Below are positions 6,924 through 16,334 of a DNA stretch of 51,019 nucleotides, one piece after another. The notes under the pieces were generated by a model that searched no databases, was not told the origin of the DNA, and saw only the letters and a program-made list of their open reading frames with translations. Source of the DNA: Elusimicrobiaceae bacterium. GTDB taxonomy: Bacteria > Elusimicrobiota > Elusimicrobia > Elusimicrobiales > Elusimicrobiaceae. The first letter of the stretch is position 1. Every line of letters starts with the position of its first letter. The DNA lies in contig JAGCWX010000029.1 of NCBI GenBank assembly GCA_017961585.1, positions 1-51,019 on the forward strand, read 5' to 3'. Position numbers and translations under genes: made by a program.

Positions 6924-9900
6924 ATGAAAACGCATATTTCATTTGCACACACGACGATCTCTCTAGTTTTATCCGCTTGTATTTTACTCAATACCGTATC
7001 TGTTAGTTTTGCACAAACCCGGCCCGGCCGTCGCTCTTCCCGAGTCCCTCGCGTAAGCACTCCGCCACAGTCCCGCACCCGCTCTTACGTGGCGGAACCC
7101 GATGCTATTTCCTCTCGGGCCACTTCTTACCCGCAACTCAACCGGAATTTTGCCCGGGAGGCCCTGGGTTCCCTTACAGAAGATCAGAAAAAACGTTTGC
7201 ATGAAATCACCACCATGTTTACGCCAGCCGCCAACGGGAGAGAATCCAAGTCAGACTTTGAACAATTTCAAGAACTTTACACCAAACAATTGAACGAAGA
7301 ATTTCAACGTGAGAAACAAGCCCTTGCCGATGCCGTAGCTCAAACGGAGCTCAAAATTACCGAACAAGCCAACGATTACCGCAAAGAAATTTATACACCC
7401 CTTGTCAGAGAGATTGCCAACGCCGCACTCAATGAAAAAAAGATTACCAACAAAGCGGATTTTTCTAACAAAGTATTTGAAGCCCTAAATAAATTATCCT
7501 TTAACCCTAACAAAAGTTTAGACTCCCAAATTTCCGACCTTACCAAACAATATAGACGTTCTGAAAATATAGTAACCGCCCTCAATCTAATTGCCCAACA
7601 AACCAAAGAAAATTCTGATTACCTCTCCCGGGAAAAAGCCGTCCTGGATTGGAAAAAACAAGCCCAGGAAAAACTAAAAAGTTGGCATAAACAAAACCTG
7701 CAAAAATTAAATGAATGGAAATCCTCCAACAGCCGCAATGCAAAACAGGTTTTTGATTCTCAATATAGTTCCGACCTTCTTAAAGAACGTGAACAAATGG
7801 TTGCCCAAGCTGTTAGTGACCTGTGGCTTTACAAAGACAAATCTTACAAAGCGAAATCCATCTTACTAGAAAATGTGGCCCTTACGGTGCTTCCTATGCA
7901 AACCATGGATGGCAAATCGTTTTTCACCAAAGCTCAAAAAGAGTGGTTGCATAAAAAATATCTTGAAGTCCTTAAAAATGGAAAAGACTGCGGAAACAGT
8001 TCATCTACTACCTGTAATTTGCAATTAGCGGCCCTCATTGGGATCAGCATGCTAAGCAATTCCTTTGATGATGTGGCGGCTATTACCACCTTTATGCACG
8101 CTAAGGAACGCTCTGCTTACTCGGTCCCCGCGTTGTTAACCGGGGCCAGTGCTTTGTTATCCATGAAGCAATACCGTGCATTAAATGGGTATATCCACAC
8201 AGCCACCATTCATGAACGCTCTTTGGAAGGGGTAGATTTATTAAGTGTAGAAACCTATGTAAATATAGCCGCAAATACCAACGGTCAATACTTGGGAGAT
8301 ATTTCTAAATATACTCAATATCCGCTGCATGAAAACCCCAACGACCAAACCGCCCTGGGAAACGCCTGGGAAGATTTGGCCTACCTCCTGGCCGAAGAAG
8401 GTTCCCCGGAAGCATTAAAAATGCTGCGCAACTATGGGGTAGAACAATGCCGTGCTTATATCCACACAAAAGCCAATTTAAAGAAAGTCATCCGCTTAAG
8501 CTGTACAGGGATTATCCCTTTCTTAGCCGGGGCATTGGCCAGCGGAAAAAGCGGAGCCAATCAATACGATTTAACTTCTCACGCGGTGCCAACAGGTTAC
8601 CTAGCCACCAATTACGGCAACATTTATATTGATGCCCGCCGCGCTAGCGAAGAACGTAAAAAATTGGCCAATTCTAATGCTACTTTTAAACAATACTATT
8701 CTTCCATGAATTTGAGTCCCGCCGCTGCTATTGCGCGGGATTTATTTTTGCAAAGTATGGGAGATTTAAATGCTGAATCTGAATTACGTTTAGATACTAG
8801 CCTATATAAGGTATATAAAGAATCGGCTTCCAGAAAAACTCCCAATGCAGGGTATGCTATTTCTCCTTATACACGCGGTTCAGCTGAGTATAATGCTAAA
8901 CGTGCCCGACAGGACCGTACACAAATTTTCCGTAAGATAGCTCGCTGGGTGGATGTGGCTATCCTGGTATGGTGTGTGGTAGACTTAACCAAATGGGCTA
9001 CTTCGGGCGTGAAAATCTTTAGAGCCATCTCCAAAGCTTCAAAAATGGCCCGTACCGGGGCTACCGTTGCCCAACGTGCCATGATGTTACGCAAATTAAA
9101 CATTGCCCCCAAATTGCGCAAATTTATTAGCGTACCAACCAAAATAAAAAACAGCGTGGCCCCCGTGGTACTACCGGATTTGCCATTATTTACTTCTCAA
9201 ACCGTTGGACTGCCCAAAATAGCCGGATTTGTGGAAGCCCCCGGGCGCGTCATTGCACAAGGGGTGCGTTTCTCCGGCGAATCGGGCCTTGTATCTGCCG
9301 AAGTGGCCAGCTTGGGCGAAAGTGCAAAAGCGGCAGTGGCTCCTAAGAAACTAGAAGCCGTTAACACTGCCTTGGCTACGGCTTCGGAAAATGCCAACAT
9401 AGCATTTGCAAACCGCTCTTGGTTTAAACGCTTCTTCACGTGGAATGAAAATGCAGCATACCGCTCTTACCTTACCCGTGAAATCGCCAAACTGGAACCG
9501 TCTTTCCGTTTATCCCACGCAGATTTTGCCGATATGCTCTACAACGTCAAAAATTTGCGCATTTCCGTGCCGGAAAATATTCTCACGTTCAAAAACCCCA
9601 AACTTTTTAATATGTTACCCGGGGCCGAGGGGGGACTACTTCCTAAAACCAACACACGCGGCTTAAGACAAGTAATGACCGGTGCATTCGGCAAAGCCCC
9701 TACCGCACAGGAAGTTTCTTATACACAAGGATTGCTCAATACCGCTTTGGAAAATACCAACGTTCAATTTGCCAACCGCGGTTGGTGGGCTCGCTTATGG
9801 GGACTAGTTCCCGGTCGTTCAACCCGACAATATAAAAATTTATTAACCGACAATATAGCCGCTGTATTTGATAAAGAAGGCAAAATCTTTACCGATCAGT

Positions 9901-12380
9901 TACAATATAACCTCTTAGAACGCCTGCTGGGCACCCTAGAATATGACAAATATCTAAAGGCCCCCACGGGATTGGGAACTTTAACCGCGGAAGGTATAGC
10001 TGGCCGCTTTAAATTGATGGGGAAAACAGTTCTCTCGTTTAAAGATCAAACCATGCCGCAATCCGTACCGATCGTGTTCCAATTTAAGCAACGCAAATTA
10101 TTTGGAAGCAGAGGGATTAAAGGGCTCAGCAACGGGTATCAGCGCGTGATTATCACCGAGAAAGACGGCAAGCTGATGTTCGGTTTTGGTAATGATCTTT
10201 CTAACCCGATTACGCCCCAATCATTCAAAATTTCGCTCACCGCGGAGGATTTACCGGATTTGATCCGCGCGGCCCAACATTATTCCGGCACGCCATTGCA
10301 AATTAAACTGACTGCCAATACTTCCGGCGGGATGTTTAGCCGTTCGTTCTACCGCAACCGTTGGACTGCTTGGCGCCAAGCTAGAGAAGACGGAACAATG
10401 AGCCAATTGAGAACCCTGTGGCGCGGCAAACAAAACGTCTATGCCCACGATATTCCGGTCCAAATCCGCTTGGCGGACGGAACTTTGCAAACCGTTCCGT
10501 TAACCTTTAAGGTAGACTCGTACTTAGGGCTCAAAAACGCCTCGGCCGTATTGGAACAAAGCGGAAAAATTTCTTGGTTCCAAGAAGGTAAATTGTTAAG
10601 CGAATTGCCTGAAATGCGTATTGGCCTACCCAAAAATCAATTAAGATCATTCTTAGAATTAGCCCGTTCGGCCAAACTAGAGCGGCCATTTAGTTTAACC
10701 GTACAGGGCGGTGTCAACAAAATCCAACCGCTGATGTGGGCCACCGGTTTAAGCTTAAGCTCTGCTTCCGTGGGCTTAATTGCTCCGTTGGAAAACGTTT
10801 ACAAGGACCGCGTGGACGAAACGGACAAAACTCTGATTTCGTTAGCATTCCCTTATTTGCCGTCGTTGGCAGCGCCGTTATTCTCGCCTTTGGTTATGAA
10901 AATTGGCGCGCTTAGAACCTTAAAATTTGCCTTGGGTGTTTCCACGGCAGGGTTGGCCTTTGCGGCTTATGAAGGGTTCCGCGGAAAACTGGATAACAAC
11001 AATCTACCACCTATTTGGCCGTTGTATGTATCCGGGGCTGCTATTGGGGTATCCTCGGCATTGTCCCGCTCGGGCTTGAACTTGCTGATTGACTCCATGG
11101 GCGGCGGCGGAACGTTGTTAAAGAGTATGGCTTACAAAAACATTGGTTCCTTTGCCTTATTGGTACCTCCGTTTGTAGCCAACTTTATTGATAAAGATAT
11201 TGACTTTTCGTTGGCATTCCCTGTGTTAGGAACGTTGTCCGCCGGGGCATTGACGTGGGTATCTACCTCTCGATTGAACCCTAGAATCGGGATGAAAGAG
11301 GGATTTATGCCCCTTTCCAAGTTCTCACTTTCTCGGCCGTTGACTTGGCCCAAAACATTTGCCACCAATACTTGGTCCATCCTCAAATCTACCGGGAAAG
11401 AAACGTGGAGTACTATCCGCTTACTAGGCACCAAACAAGTATTCCCCTTGGTGCTAGCCGCTACCGCATTTACCGGATTTGAGGCCGGGGCTTTTAGTAA
11501 AGCGGGCAACCAAATGATACGTCCTGAAATCAAAGGTTCCGATATGCCTGGCTTTATCCCGGAAACCAACCGCAATAACTACACTTCCATGTTAACTAAC
11601 TTAAGTGTGATTGCGTTCCCGTTGTTTACCCGTTTATTGGCAAAACCGTCGCTCAATCTACTCAAAACGGCTAAAGCCGGGGATGAGTACCGCCGTATGT
11701 TGGGCTTATCATTTGCGCTCAATGCTACGGGGGCTGGGTTACTCTATGCCAACAGTTCCGATGGTTTAACCGCTACAGGTATGTTAGGGATTGGGCTAAT
11801 GGGTATTGGTACAGCCAATATGACGCAGTCCTTCCAAAAACTTTCTAACATCAGTGTAACCGGCAGCCGCTACGCCAGTATCCTCTCTAAGGGGAAAACC
11901 GGCGAAGAATTAATCTCTCTAAACAAAAGTTTGGTTACCAAAACCATGACTGGTTTCCCCATGCAACAGTTAGGGATTGCCATTGTGCCCACCTTGGTCA
12001 GTTCTTATACAGACCAGCAAATTGATCAGGGTACTATCCGTAAGAAAGAAGCCGCGCATTCTTCACTATGGTTGCCTATTACGTCCTTAGCATTATGTTT
12101 TGGGCTTTCCATGCCAGCTCTACGGTTATTACCTACTTCCGTTCCTAGAGGAACGTTTGGGCTGACCAAAGGGCTTATTGGTTCCTACCCGGGTGCAGTG
12201 AATCAGTTCCTTACGCCACAGTTCTACATTGAGGAACCGATCTTTGGGGTACCTTCGCATTTCTCACCCATTCCAACGAATCCCATCTTAAAAATCAGTG
12301 AGATTATACCTTCACGTGATGTGATGGAAAAACGGGAAAAAGAGTTAAAAAACGAAGAAAACCCCGACGGGAATAAATAG
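6924..12380 (+). CDS. Giant exported protein with coiled-coil N-terminus and MFS-like C-terminal membrane domain
   Basis: 1818 aa. A signal peptide of about 30 residues ends in SFA|Q and is followed by a basic, RVPR-containing tract. Residues about 75-290 are charged coiled-coil sequence. A middle region contains two internal duplications. One pair shares NxxFANRxW motifs near residues 820 and 935. A second pair of about 90 residues lies near 1050-1150 and 1175-1265. From about 1280 to 1780 there are roughly ten to twelve hydrophobic segments with Gly-rich helices resembling a major facilitator superfamily transporter. An ordinary transporter is about 400-450 aa and has no cleaved leader of this kind. 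AAAAGGAAAA precedes the ATG as a modest ribosome site. Function unknown; a membrane-anchored surface or periplasmic machine is possible. Confidence 0.88.
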   Translation: MKTHISFAHTTISLVLSACILLNTVSVSFAQTRPGRRSSRVPRVSTPPQSRTRSYVAEPDAISSRATSYPQLNRNFAREALGSLTEDQKKRLHEITTMFTPAANGRESKSDFEQFQELYTKQLNEEFQREKQALADAVAQTELKITEQANDYRKEIYTPLVREIANAALNEKKITNKADFSNKVFEALNKLSFNPNKSLDSQISDLTKQYRRSENIVTALNLIAQQTKENSDYLSREKAVLDWKKQAQEKLKSWHKQNLQKLNEWKSSNSRNAKQVFDSQYSSDLLKEREQMVAQAVSDLWLYKDKSYKAKSILLENVALTVLPMQTMDGKSFFTKAQKEWLHKKYLEVLKNGKDCGNSSSTTCNLQLAALIGISMLSNSFDDVAAITTFMHAKERSAYSVPALLTGASALLSMKQYRALNGYIHTATIHERSLEGVDLLSVETYVNIAANTNGQYLGDISKYTQYPLHENPNDQTALGNAWEDLAYLLAEEGSPEALKMLRNYGVEQCRAYIHTKANLKKVIRLSCTGIIPFLAGALASGKSGANQYDLTSHAVPTGYLATNYGNIYIDARRASEERKKLANSNATFKQYYSSMNLSPAAAIARDLFLQSMGDLNAESELRLDTSLYKVYKESASRKTPNAGYAISPYTRGSAEYNAKRARQDRTQIFRKIARWVDVAILVWCVVDLTKWATSGVKIFRAISKASKMARTGATVAQRAMMLRKLNIAPKLRKFISVPTKIKNSVAPVVLPDLPLFTSQTVGLPKIAGFVEAPGRVIAQGVRFSGESGLVSAEVASLGESAKAAVAPKKLEAVNTALATASENANIAFANRSWFKRFFTWNENAAYRSYLTREIAKLEPSFRLSHADFADMLYNVKNLRISVPENILTFKNPKLFNMLPGAEGGLLPKTNTRGLRQVMTGAFGKAPTAQEVSYTQGLLNTALENTNVQFANRGWWARLWGLVPGRSTRQYKNLLTDNIAAVFDKEGKIFTDQLQYNLLERLLGTLEYDKYLKAPTGLGTLTAEGIAGRFKLMGKTVLSFKDQTMPQSVPIVFQFKQRKLFGSRGIKGLSNGYQRVIITEKDGKLMFGFGNDLSNPITPQSFKISLTAEDLPDLIRAAQHYSGTPLQIKLTANTSGGMFSRSFYRNRWTAWRQAREDGTMSQLRTLWRGKQNVYAHDIPVQIRLADGTLQTVPLTFKVDSYLGLKNASAVLEQSGKISWFQEGKLLSELPEMRIGLPKNQLRSFLELARSAKLERPFSLTVQGGVNKIQPLMWATGLSLSSASVGLIAPLENVYKDRVDETDKTLISLAFPYLPSLAAPLFSPLVMKIGALRTLKFALGVSTAGLAFAAYEGFRGKLDNNNLPPIWPLYVSGAAIGVSSALSRSGLNLLIDSMGGGGTLLKSMAYKNIGSFALLVPPFVANFIDKDIDFSLAFPVLGTLSAGALTWVSTSRLNPRIGMKEGFMPLSKFSLSRPLTWPKTFATNTWSILKSTGKETWSTIRLLGTKQVFPLVLAATAFTGFEAGAFSKAGNQMIRPEIKGSDMPGFIPETNRNNYTSMLTNLSVIAFPLFTRLLAKPSLNLLKTAKAGDEYRRMLGLSFALNATGAGLLYANSSDGLTATGMLGIGLMGIGTANMTQSFQKLSNISVTGSRYASILSKGKTGEELISLNKSLVTKTMTGFPMQQLGIAIVPTLVSSYTDQQIDQGTIRKKEAAHSSLWLPITSLALCFGLSMPALRLLPTSVPRGTFGLTKGLIGSYPGAVNQFLTPQFYIEEPIFGVPSHFSPIPTNPILKISEIIPSRDVMEKREKELKNEENPDGNK

Positions 12381-12388
12381 AACTCATA

Positions 12389-12418
12389 TTTACAACCCAA
12401 CGCAAATTTTGCTAGAAT
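12389..12418 (+). promoter_or_regulatory. Promoter of tRNA-Arg
   Basis: TTTACA (12389-12394), an 18-bp spacer ending in TGC, and TAGAAT (12413-12418) lie 9 nt before the tRNA. Confidence 0.55.
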
Positions 12419-12427
12419 ACCAGCGTT

Positions 12428-12499
12428 GCCCCCATAGCTCAATGGATAGAGCACCTGCCTTCTAAGCAGGGGATTACAGTTCGATTCTGTATGGGGGTA
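12428..12499 (+). tRNA. tRNA-Arg (anticodon UCU)
   Basis: A full cloverleaf folds. The acceptor stem is GCCCCCA with TGGGGGT (G-U at the end). The anticodon stem CCTGC/GCAGG encloses loop CTTCTAA with anticodon TCT, which reads AGA/AGG. The T arm is TACAG-TTCGATT-CTGTA. CCA is not encoded. Confidence 0.95.
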
Positions 12500-12544
12500 G
12501 TTTTGATATATTATGGATCCGCAAGATACACCGTTGGGTAAATT

Positions 12545-13483
12545 ATGAAAGCCCCCCAAAAAATTTTATTTTTCCGCTTAGACGCCCGCGTGGGGGACTG
12601 TATTGTTCACTTATTTTTCTTGCGGGAACTTAAAAAATTATTCCCTAACACGCACATTACTGTGGCTACCTTTGCCCCTAGCGAAGTTTTCTTTCAAAAC
12701 AACCCTTTTGTAGACGAAGTAAAAGTATTGCCCAAACTGGCGGCCAACGACAGTTATTTGCGCCCGGCCGTATTGTGGGGATTACTCAAAATGTTAGTGC
12801 ATAGCCGCACGGCCGGATATGATTATATTATCGTGAACCCGGTACGAGCTACTTGGCGCAACAAACTGTATTGCCATTTACTGCCCCACACGCTGTGGCC
12901 CCAATTTGATTATACAAAGCATATTACCCACTCATACGCCCAATTTCTGCGCCAGTTAGGGGCAAAAGAAGTGGATACTTCTTACGCGCTGGACTTGCCG
13001 GTAGATGCTAAAAACTATGCCCAACAATTTTTGCACGAGAACAACTTACAACCCGGCCAATTTTGGATAGTAAACCCGGTGGGGTCCTCCCCTGCACGGA
13101 ATTGTTCCGCACAACAAATTCAAACGTTGATAAAAACTATTTCCCAGGCCGGGCATAAAGTTGTACTTTTGGATTATCAAAACCAATTTGCCTCTTTACA
13201 CCTGCCTTGCCCGCGCTACACTGCGCACGCTATTTTTCAAACGGCAGCCCTCATTGAACAAGCTTCCGCCGTAGTAACCGTAGACACCGGGATTGTGCAC
13301 TTGGTAGATTGTTTTCATAAAAAGATGTTTGTTTTGTACGCAGCCGATCACTACAGCTTAAACCATAACTGCGTGTTTTGGGCCTCCCGCCAAGATACTA
13401 CCCGGTTTTTGCAAGGCACAAATACCGTGCAAGATATTCCGGTAACGCAAATTGAACAAATGCTAAAAAGGGAGTTTTTATGA
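12545..13483 (+). CDS. GT9-family glycosyltransferase (heptosyltransferase-like)
   Basis: 312 aa. The N-terminal Rossmann start ILFFRLDARVGDCIVHLFFL corresponds to the IRxxxxGDxxxxxP motif of ADP-heptose:LPS transferases. The second domain holds the nucleotide-sugar region NPVGSSPARNCS (about 178-189) and VTVDTGIVHLVD (about 243-254), where the usual motif is TxDTGxxHLAxA. Such enzymes add heptose or a related sugar to LPS core on the cytoplasmic face of the inner membrane. The gene overlaps the next GT9 gene by 4 nt (ATGA). GC content is normal for the window, unlike its partner. The exact sugar cannot be read from sequence. Confidence 0.85.
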   Translation: MKAPQKILFFRLDARVGDCIVHLFFLRELKKLFPNTHITVATFAPSEVFFQNNPFVDEVKVLPKLAANDSYLRPAVLWGLLKMLVHSRTAGYDYIIVNPVRATWRNKLYCHLLPHTLWPQFDYTKHITHSYAQFLRQLGAKEVDTSYALDLPVDAKNYAQQFLHENNLQPGQFWIVNPVGSSPARNCSAQQIQTLIKTISQAGHKVVLLDYQNQFASLHLPCPRYTAHAIFQTAALIEQASAVVTVDTGIVHLVDCFHKKMFVLYAADHYSLNHNCVFWASRQDTTRFLQGTNTVQDIPVTQIEQMLKREFL

Positions 13484-14478
13484 AACCCAAACGGATTTGT
13501 TTTTTCCGGCTCAACAATCACATAGGAGATGTTCTTGTTACTAGTTTTTTTATAAGAGAGCTAAAAAAACGTTTTGTTAACGACAAATTAACTGTAGTAG
13601 CTACCTCCCCAATAGACCAGCTCTATCAAAACAATCCCTACATAGATGATTTGCTTTGTTTACCTCCCATATGCTATCTAAAAACTTCCAATATGAATGC
13701 AAAGACTCCCCTTATCCTTAATTCCAAAGTACTGTGGGGATTATTTCAAATTCTATTAGAAATTCGCAAAAGGCATTATGATTTAATCATTACGGATGCA
13801 ATCATCCCTACCTGGCGTAATAGATTATATTTCAAATTATGTGGTGCTAAACAAACTATTTTACCCATTTTGGACAACACAACCTTTCGTCAACACATAA
13901 GTGTATTTTATAAGGAAGTCCTTGTAAAATTGGGAGTTAAAGATGTCAACTGTTCCTACGAAATATATATTTCCCCACAAGCGCAAGAAGAAGCCAACAA
14001 ATTTTTAAGAACAAATTCTTTAACGAACAATTTTGTAATTTTCAACCCATTGGCCTCCATAGAAGCTCGTTCCATGTCTAACTGCCAAATTGAACTGATT
14101 CTGGATTCAATTACACGCCTTTATCCCAATTTACCCGTCGTATTATTAGATTACAAGCAACAATATCAGCAGTTTGCAAAAAAAGCAATTTTGTGCCATT
14201 TAGATATAGAAAGTGTGGCCGCATTATTTAAACAAGCCATGGGCATAATTACAGTAGACACTTCTACTGTACATTTGGCGGACGTATTTCAAAAACCCAT
14301 GCTCAGCATTTATGCACACAATAGATATTCATTCCCCAACAATATCTACATCTTTGGTTCTACAAATCCAAAAACAATTTTCCTTCAAAGCCACGATAAA
14401 GTGGCCGATATCCCTTTAAACTTACTAGAAGAAAAATTGCAACAATTTTTGGACGGTTTGCCCGGGGGCAAAAAGTAA
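13480..14478 (+). CDS. GT9-family glycosyltransferase, AT-rich paralogue
   Basis: 332 aa. It has the same architecture as the gene before it: ICFFRLNNHIGDVLVTSFFI at the N-terminus, NPLASIEARSMS in the middle and ITVDTSTVHLAD near residue 255. The ATG overlaps the upstream stop (ATGA), so the pair is translationally coupled and probably acts in sequence on one glycan. Base composition differs sharply: sampled lines are about 35-37% GC against about 53% in a line of the partner. This suggests that it was acquired separately or is evolving under different constraint. Probable cytoplasmic LPS-core or surface-glycan transferase. Confidence 0.85.
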   Translation: MKPKRICFFRLNNHIGDVLVTSFFIRELKKRFVNDKLTVVATSPIDQLYQNNPYIDDLLCLPPICYLKTSNMNAKTPLILNSKVLWGLFQILLEIRKRHYDLIITDAIIPTWRNRLYFKLCGAKQTILPILDNTTFRQHISVFYKEVLVKLGVKDVNCSYEIYISPQAQEEANKFLRTNSLTNNFVIFNPLASIEARSMSNCQIELILDSITRLYPNLPVVLLDYKQQYQQFAKKAILCHLDIESVAALFKQAMGIITVDTSTVHLADVFQKPMLSIYAHNRYSFPNNIYIFGSTNPKTIFLQSHDKVADIPLNLLEEKLQQFLDGLPGGKK

Positions 14479-14493
14479 TTGTTTTGTTTTTGA

Positions 14494-14499
14494 TATAAT
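14494..14499 (+). promoter_or_regulatory. Probable -10 of the PPi-PFK promoter
   Basis: A perfect TATAAT sits in the 52-nt gap before pfp, 31 nt from its ATG. No good -35 is visible at 17 bp. Confidence 0.4.
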
Positions 14500-14530
14500 A
14501 TAAGAAAATACTTCTCAAGGAGGGGTACTC

Positions 14531-16216
14531 ATGCCCGTAAAAAAATGTGCTTGTTCGCAGTTGCAATCCGAACGTGCTAAATTCCAGCCCGTTCTACCTA
14601 ACATCCTTAAAAAAGGCCCGGCCTTTGTAAAACCCAAATTCGGCAAACCTACTAAGTCCGTAGCCGATCAGGCCACCGTCAAAAAGATTTTCCCCAACAC
14701 GTACGGTTTGCCGGCCGTAACCTTTGTAAAAGGCAACAACCAAGCCCTGTGCAAAAAAGCCGTGCGCGTGGGAGTAGTACTTTCCGGCGGACAAGCCCCG
14801 GGCGGGCACAACGTAATCGGTGGGCTTTTGGATGGACTCAAAAAAGCCAACGCCAAAAATAAACTTTTTGGTTTTTTGGGCGGTCCCAGCGGTATTGTGG
14901 ACAATAAACTGGTGGAAATCACCCCGGCTGGGATGAAAGACTATCGCAACACCGGCGGGTTTGATTTAATTCAATCCGGCCGCACCAAAATTGAAACAGC
15001 CGAACAATTAGCCGCTGCCAAAAACAATCTGCTTAAAAATAAAATTGATGCCCTGGTGGTAGTGGGGGGGGATGACTCCAACACCAACGCCTGCGTCATT
15101 GCCGAATATTTGAAACAAAAGAAAGTAGACATTGCCGTTATCGGCGTACCGAAAACCATTGACGGGGACCTCAAAAACGAGCATATTGAAACTTCCTTCG
15201 GGTTTGATACCGCCACCAAAATCTATGCCGAATTAGTGGGCAATATTGAACGCGACATGAACTCCGCCCGCAAATACTGGCACTTTGTACGCTTGATGGG
15301 GCGTAGCGCCAGCCATATCACGCTGGAAGTAGCTTTTAAAACGCACCCCAACGCCGTGCTCATTGGGGAAGAAGTACTCGCCAAAAAAATGACGTTAAGC
15401 CAAGTGGTCAACCAATTGGTGGACCTGATTGTCAAACGTGCCAAGGCCGGCAAGAATTACGGCATTGTGTTGGTACCGGAAGGCCTGATTGAATTTATTC
15501 CGGAAATGAAAGAACTCATCAGCACCCTAAACGATGCCCTAGCCGATAATGAAGCCGCCCTGGCTAAACTAAACACCTTGGCCGAAAAGAAGGAATTTAT
15601 CTTGCGCAAACTACCTAAAAAACTGGCGGATTTGATGCAATCCTTGCCGCCGGCCATTGCCGGGCAGCTGATGTTGGATCGGGATCCGCACGGTAACGTG
15701 CAAGTGTCCTTGATTGAAACCGAAAAGCTGCTGGTGGATATGATCAAAACCCGCTTGGCCGAACTTAAAAAACAAGGCAAATACATGGGCAAATTTGCTG
15801 CCATTACGCATTTCTTTGGTTACGAAGGACGCTGCGGCGTACCTTCCACGTTTGATGCCAACTACACCTATGCATTGGGTTACAACGCCGCGGTACTGGC
15901 GTTGAACAAATGCACCGGGTATTTGTCTTCCATCAAAAAGCTGACCAACAAAGCGCAAGACTGGGTAGCCGGTGGCGTGCCGTTAACCATGATGATGAAC
16001 ATTGAACGGCGCAAAGGCAAAGAAAAACCGGTTATCAAAAAAGCACTCGTTGAGCTGAAAGGCAAGCCGTTTGCATACTTGTCCAAAGTGCGTGCCACGT
16101 GGGCAACACAGGACCAGTTTGTCTTCCCCGGGCCGATTCAGTTCTTTGGCCCTGCCGCTGTGACGGATATTACCACCGTTACGTTGCAACTGGAAGCCGG
16201 CAAAAAAGTCAAATAA
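14531..16216 (+). CDS. pfp: Pyrophosphate-dependent 6-phosphofructokinase (long form)
   Basis: 561 aa, the length of the long plant/spirochaete-type PPi-PFK rather than the 320-aa ATP enzyme. It catalyses the reversible phosphorylation of fructose 6-phosphate to the 1,6-bisphosphate with PPi in the cytoplasm. The donor site VVVGGDDSNTNA (about 175-186) has the GGDD signature; the second Asp is the residue taken to favour PPi over ATP. PKTIDGDL (about 207-214) supplies the catalytic Asp, and MGRSASHITLE (about 255-265) binds the sugar phosphate. A near-perfect ribosome site AAGGAGG lies 7 nt before the ATG, and a strong terminator follows. Using PPi saves ATP, which suits a fermentative anaerobe. 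Confidence 0.95.
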   Translation: MPVKKCACSQLQSERAKFQPVLPNILKKGPAFVKPKFGKPTKSVADQATVKKIFPNTYGLPAVTFVKGNNQALCKKAVRVGVVLSGGQAPGGHNVIGGLLDGLKKANAKNKLFGFLGGPSGIVDNKLVEITPAGMKDYRNTGGFDLIQSGRTKIETAEQLAAAKNNLLKNKIDALVVVGGDDSNTNACVIAEYLKQKKVDIAVIGVPKTIDGDLKNEHIETSFGFDTATKIYAELVGNIERDMNSARKYWHFVRLMGRSASHITLEVAFKTHPNAVLIGEEVLAKKMTLSQVVNQLVDLIVKRAKAGKNYGIVLVPEGLIEFIPEMKELISTLNDALADNEAALAKLNTLAEKKEFILRKLPKKLADLMQSLPPAIAGQLMLDRDPHGNVQVSLIETEKLLVDMIKTRLAELKKQGKYMGKFAAITHFFGYEGRCGVPSTFDANYTYALGYNAAVLALNKCTGYLSSIKKLTNKAQDWVAGGVPLTMMMNIERRKGKEKPVIKKALVELKGKPFAYLSKVRATWATQDQFVFPGPIQFFGPAAVTDITTVTLQLEAGKKVK

Positions 16217-16233
16217 TGTAGGTTTTCAAAAAA

Positions 16234-16259
16234 GCCCCTGCCCCAGCAGGGGCTTTTTT
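16234..16259 (+). terminator. Intrinsic terminator of pfp
   Basis: Perfect 8-bp stem GCCCCTGC / GCAGGGGC with loop CCCA, preceded by an A run and followed by six T. Confidence 0.93.
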
Positions 16260-16263
16260 ATGT

Positions 16264-16328
16264 AGGTCCAAATTCCCATAAAATTGCCCCAAAGGGCCCA
16301 GGTAAAGTTTCTCTTCGTTTTCTATGAT
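16264..16328 (+). promoter_or_regulatory. Promoter with shared dyad operator (copy 3 of 7, most degenerate)
   Basis: AGGTCCAAA (16264-16272) matches the left outer arm of the other copies. CCCCAAAGGGCCCAGG (16287-16302) matches the right arm. The inner AAGGCCTA half-sites are mostly lost. The -35 AGGTAA (16300-16305), 17-bp spacer and -10 TATGAT (16323-16328) keep the fixed geometry. The -10 ends 6 nt before the ATG at 16335. Confidence 0.6.
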
Positions 16329-16334
16329 ATAAGT

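Noticed and set aside
16234-16259. The pfp hairpin as part of the dyad operator that follows
   Set aside because: It is a textbook terminator with A and T flanks and ends before the AGGTCCAAA arm starts.
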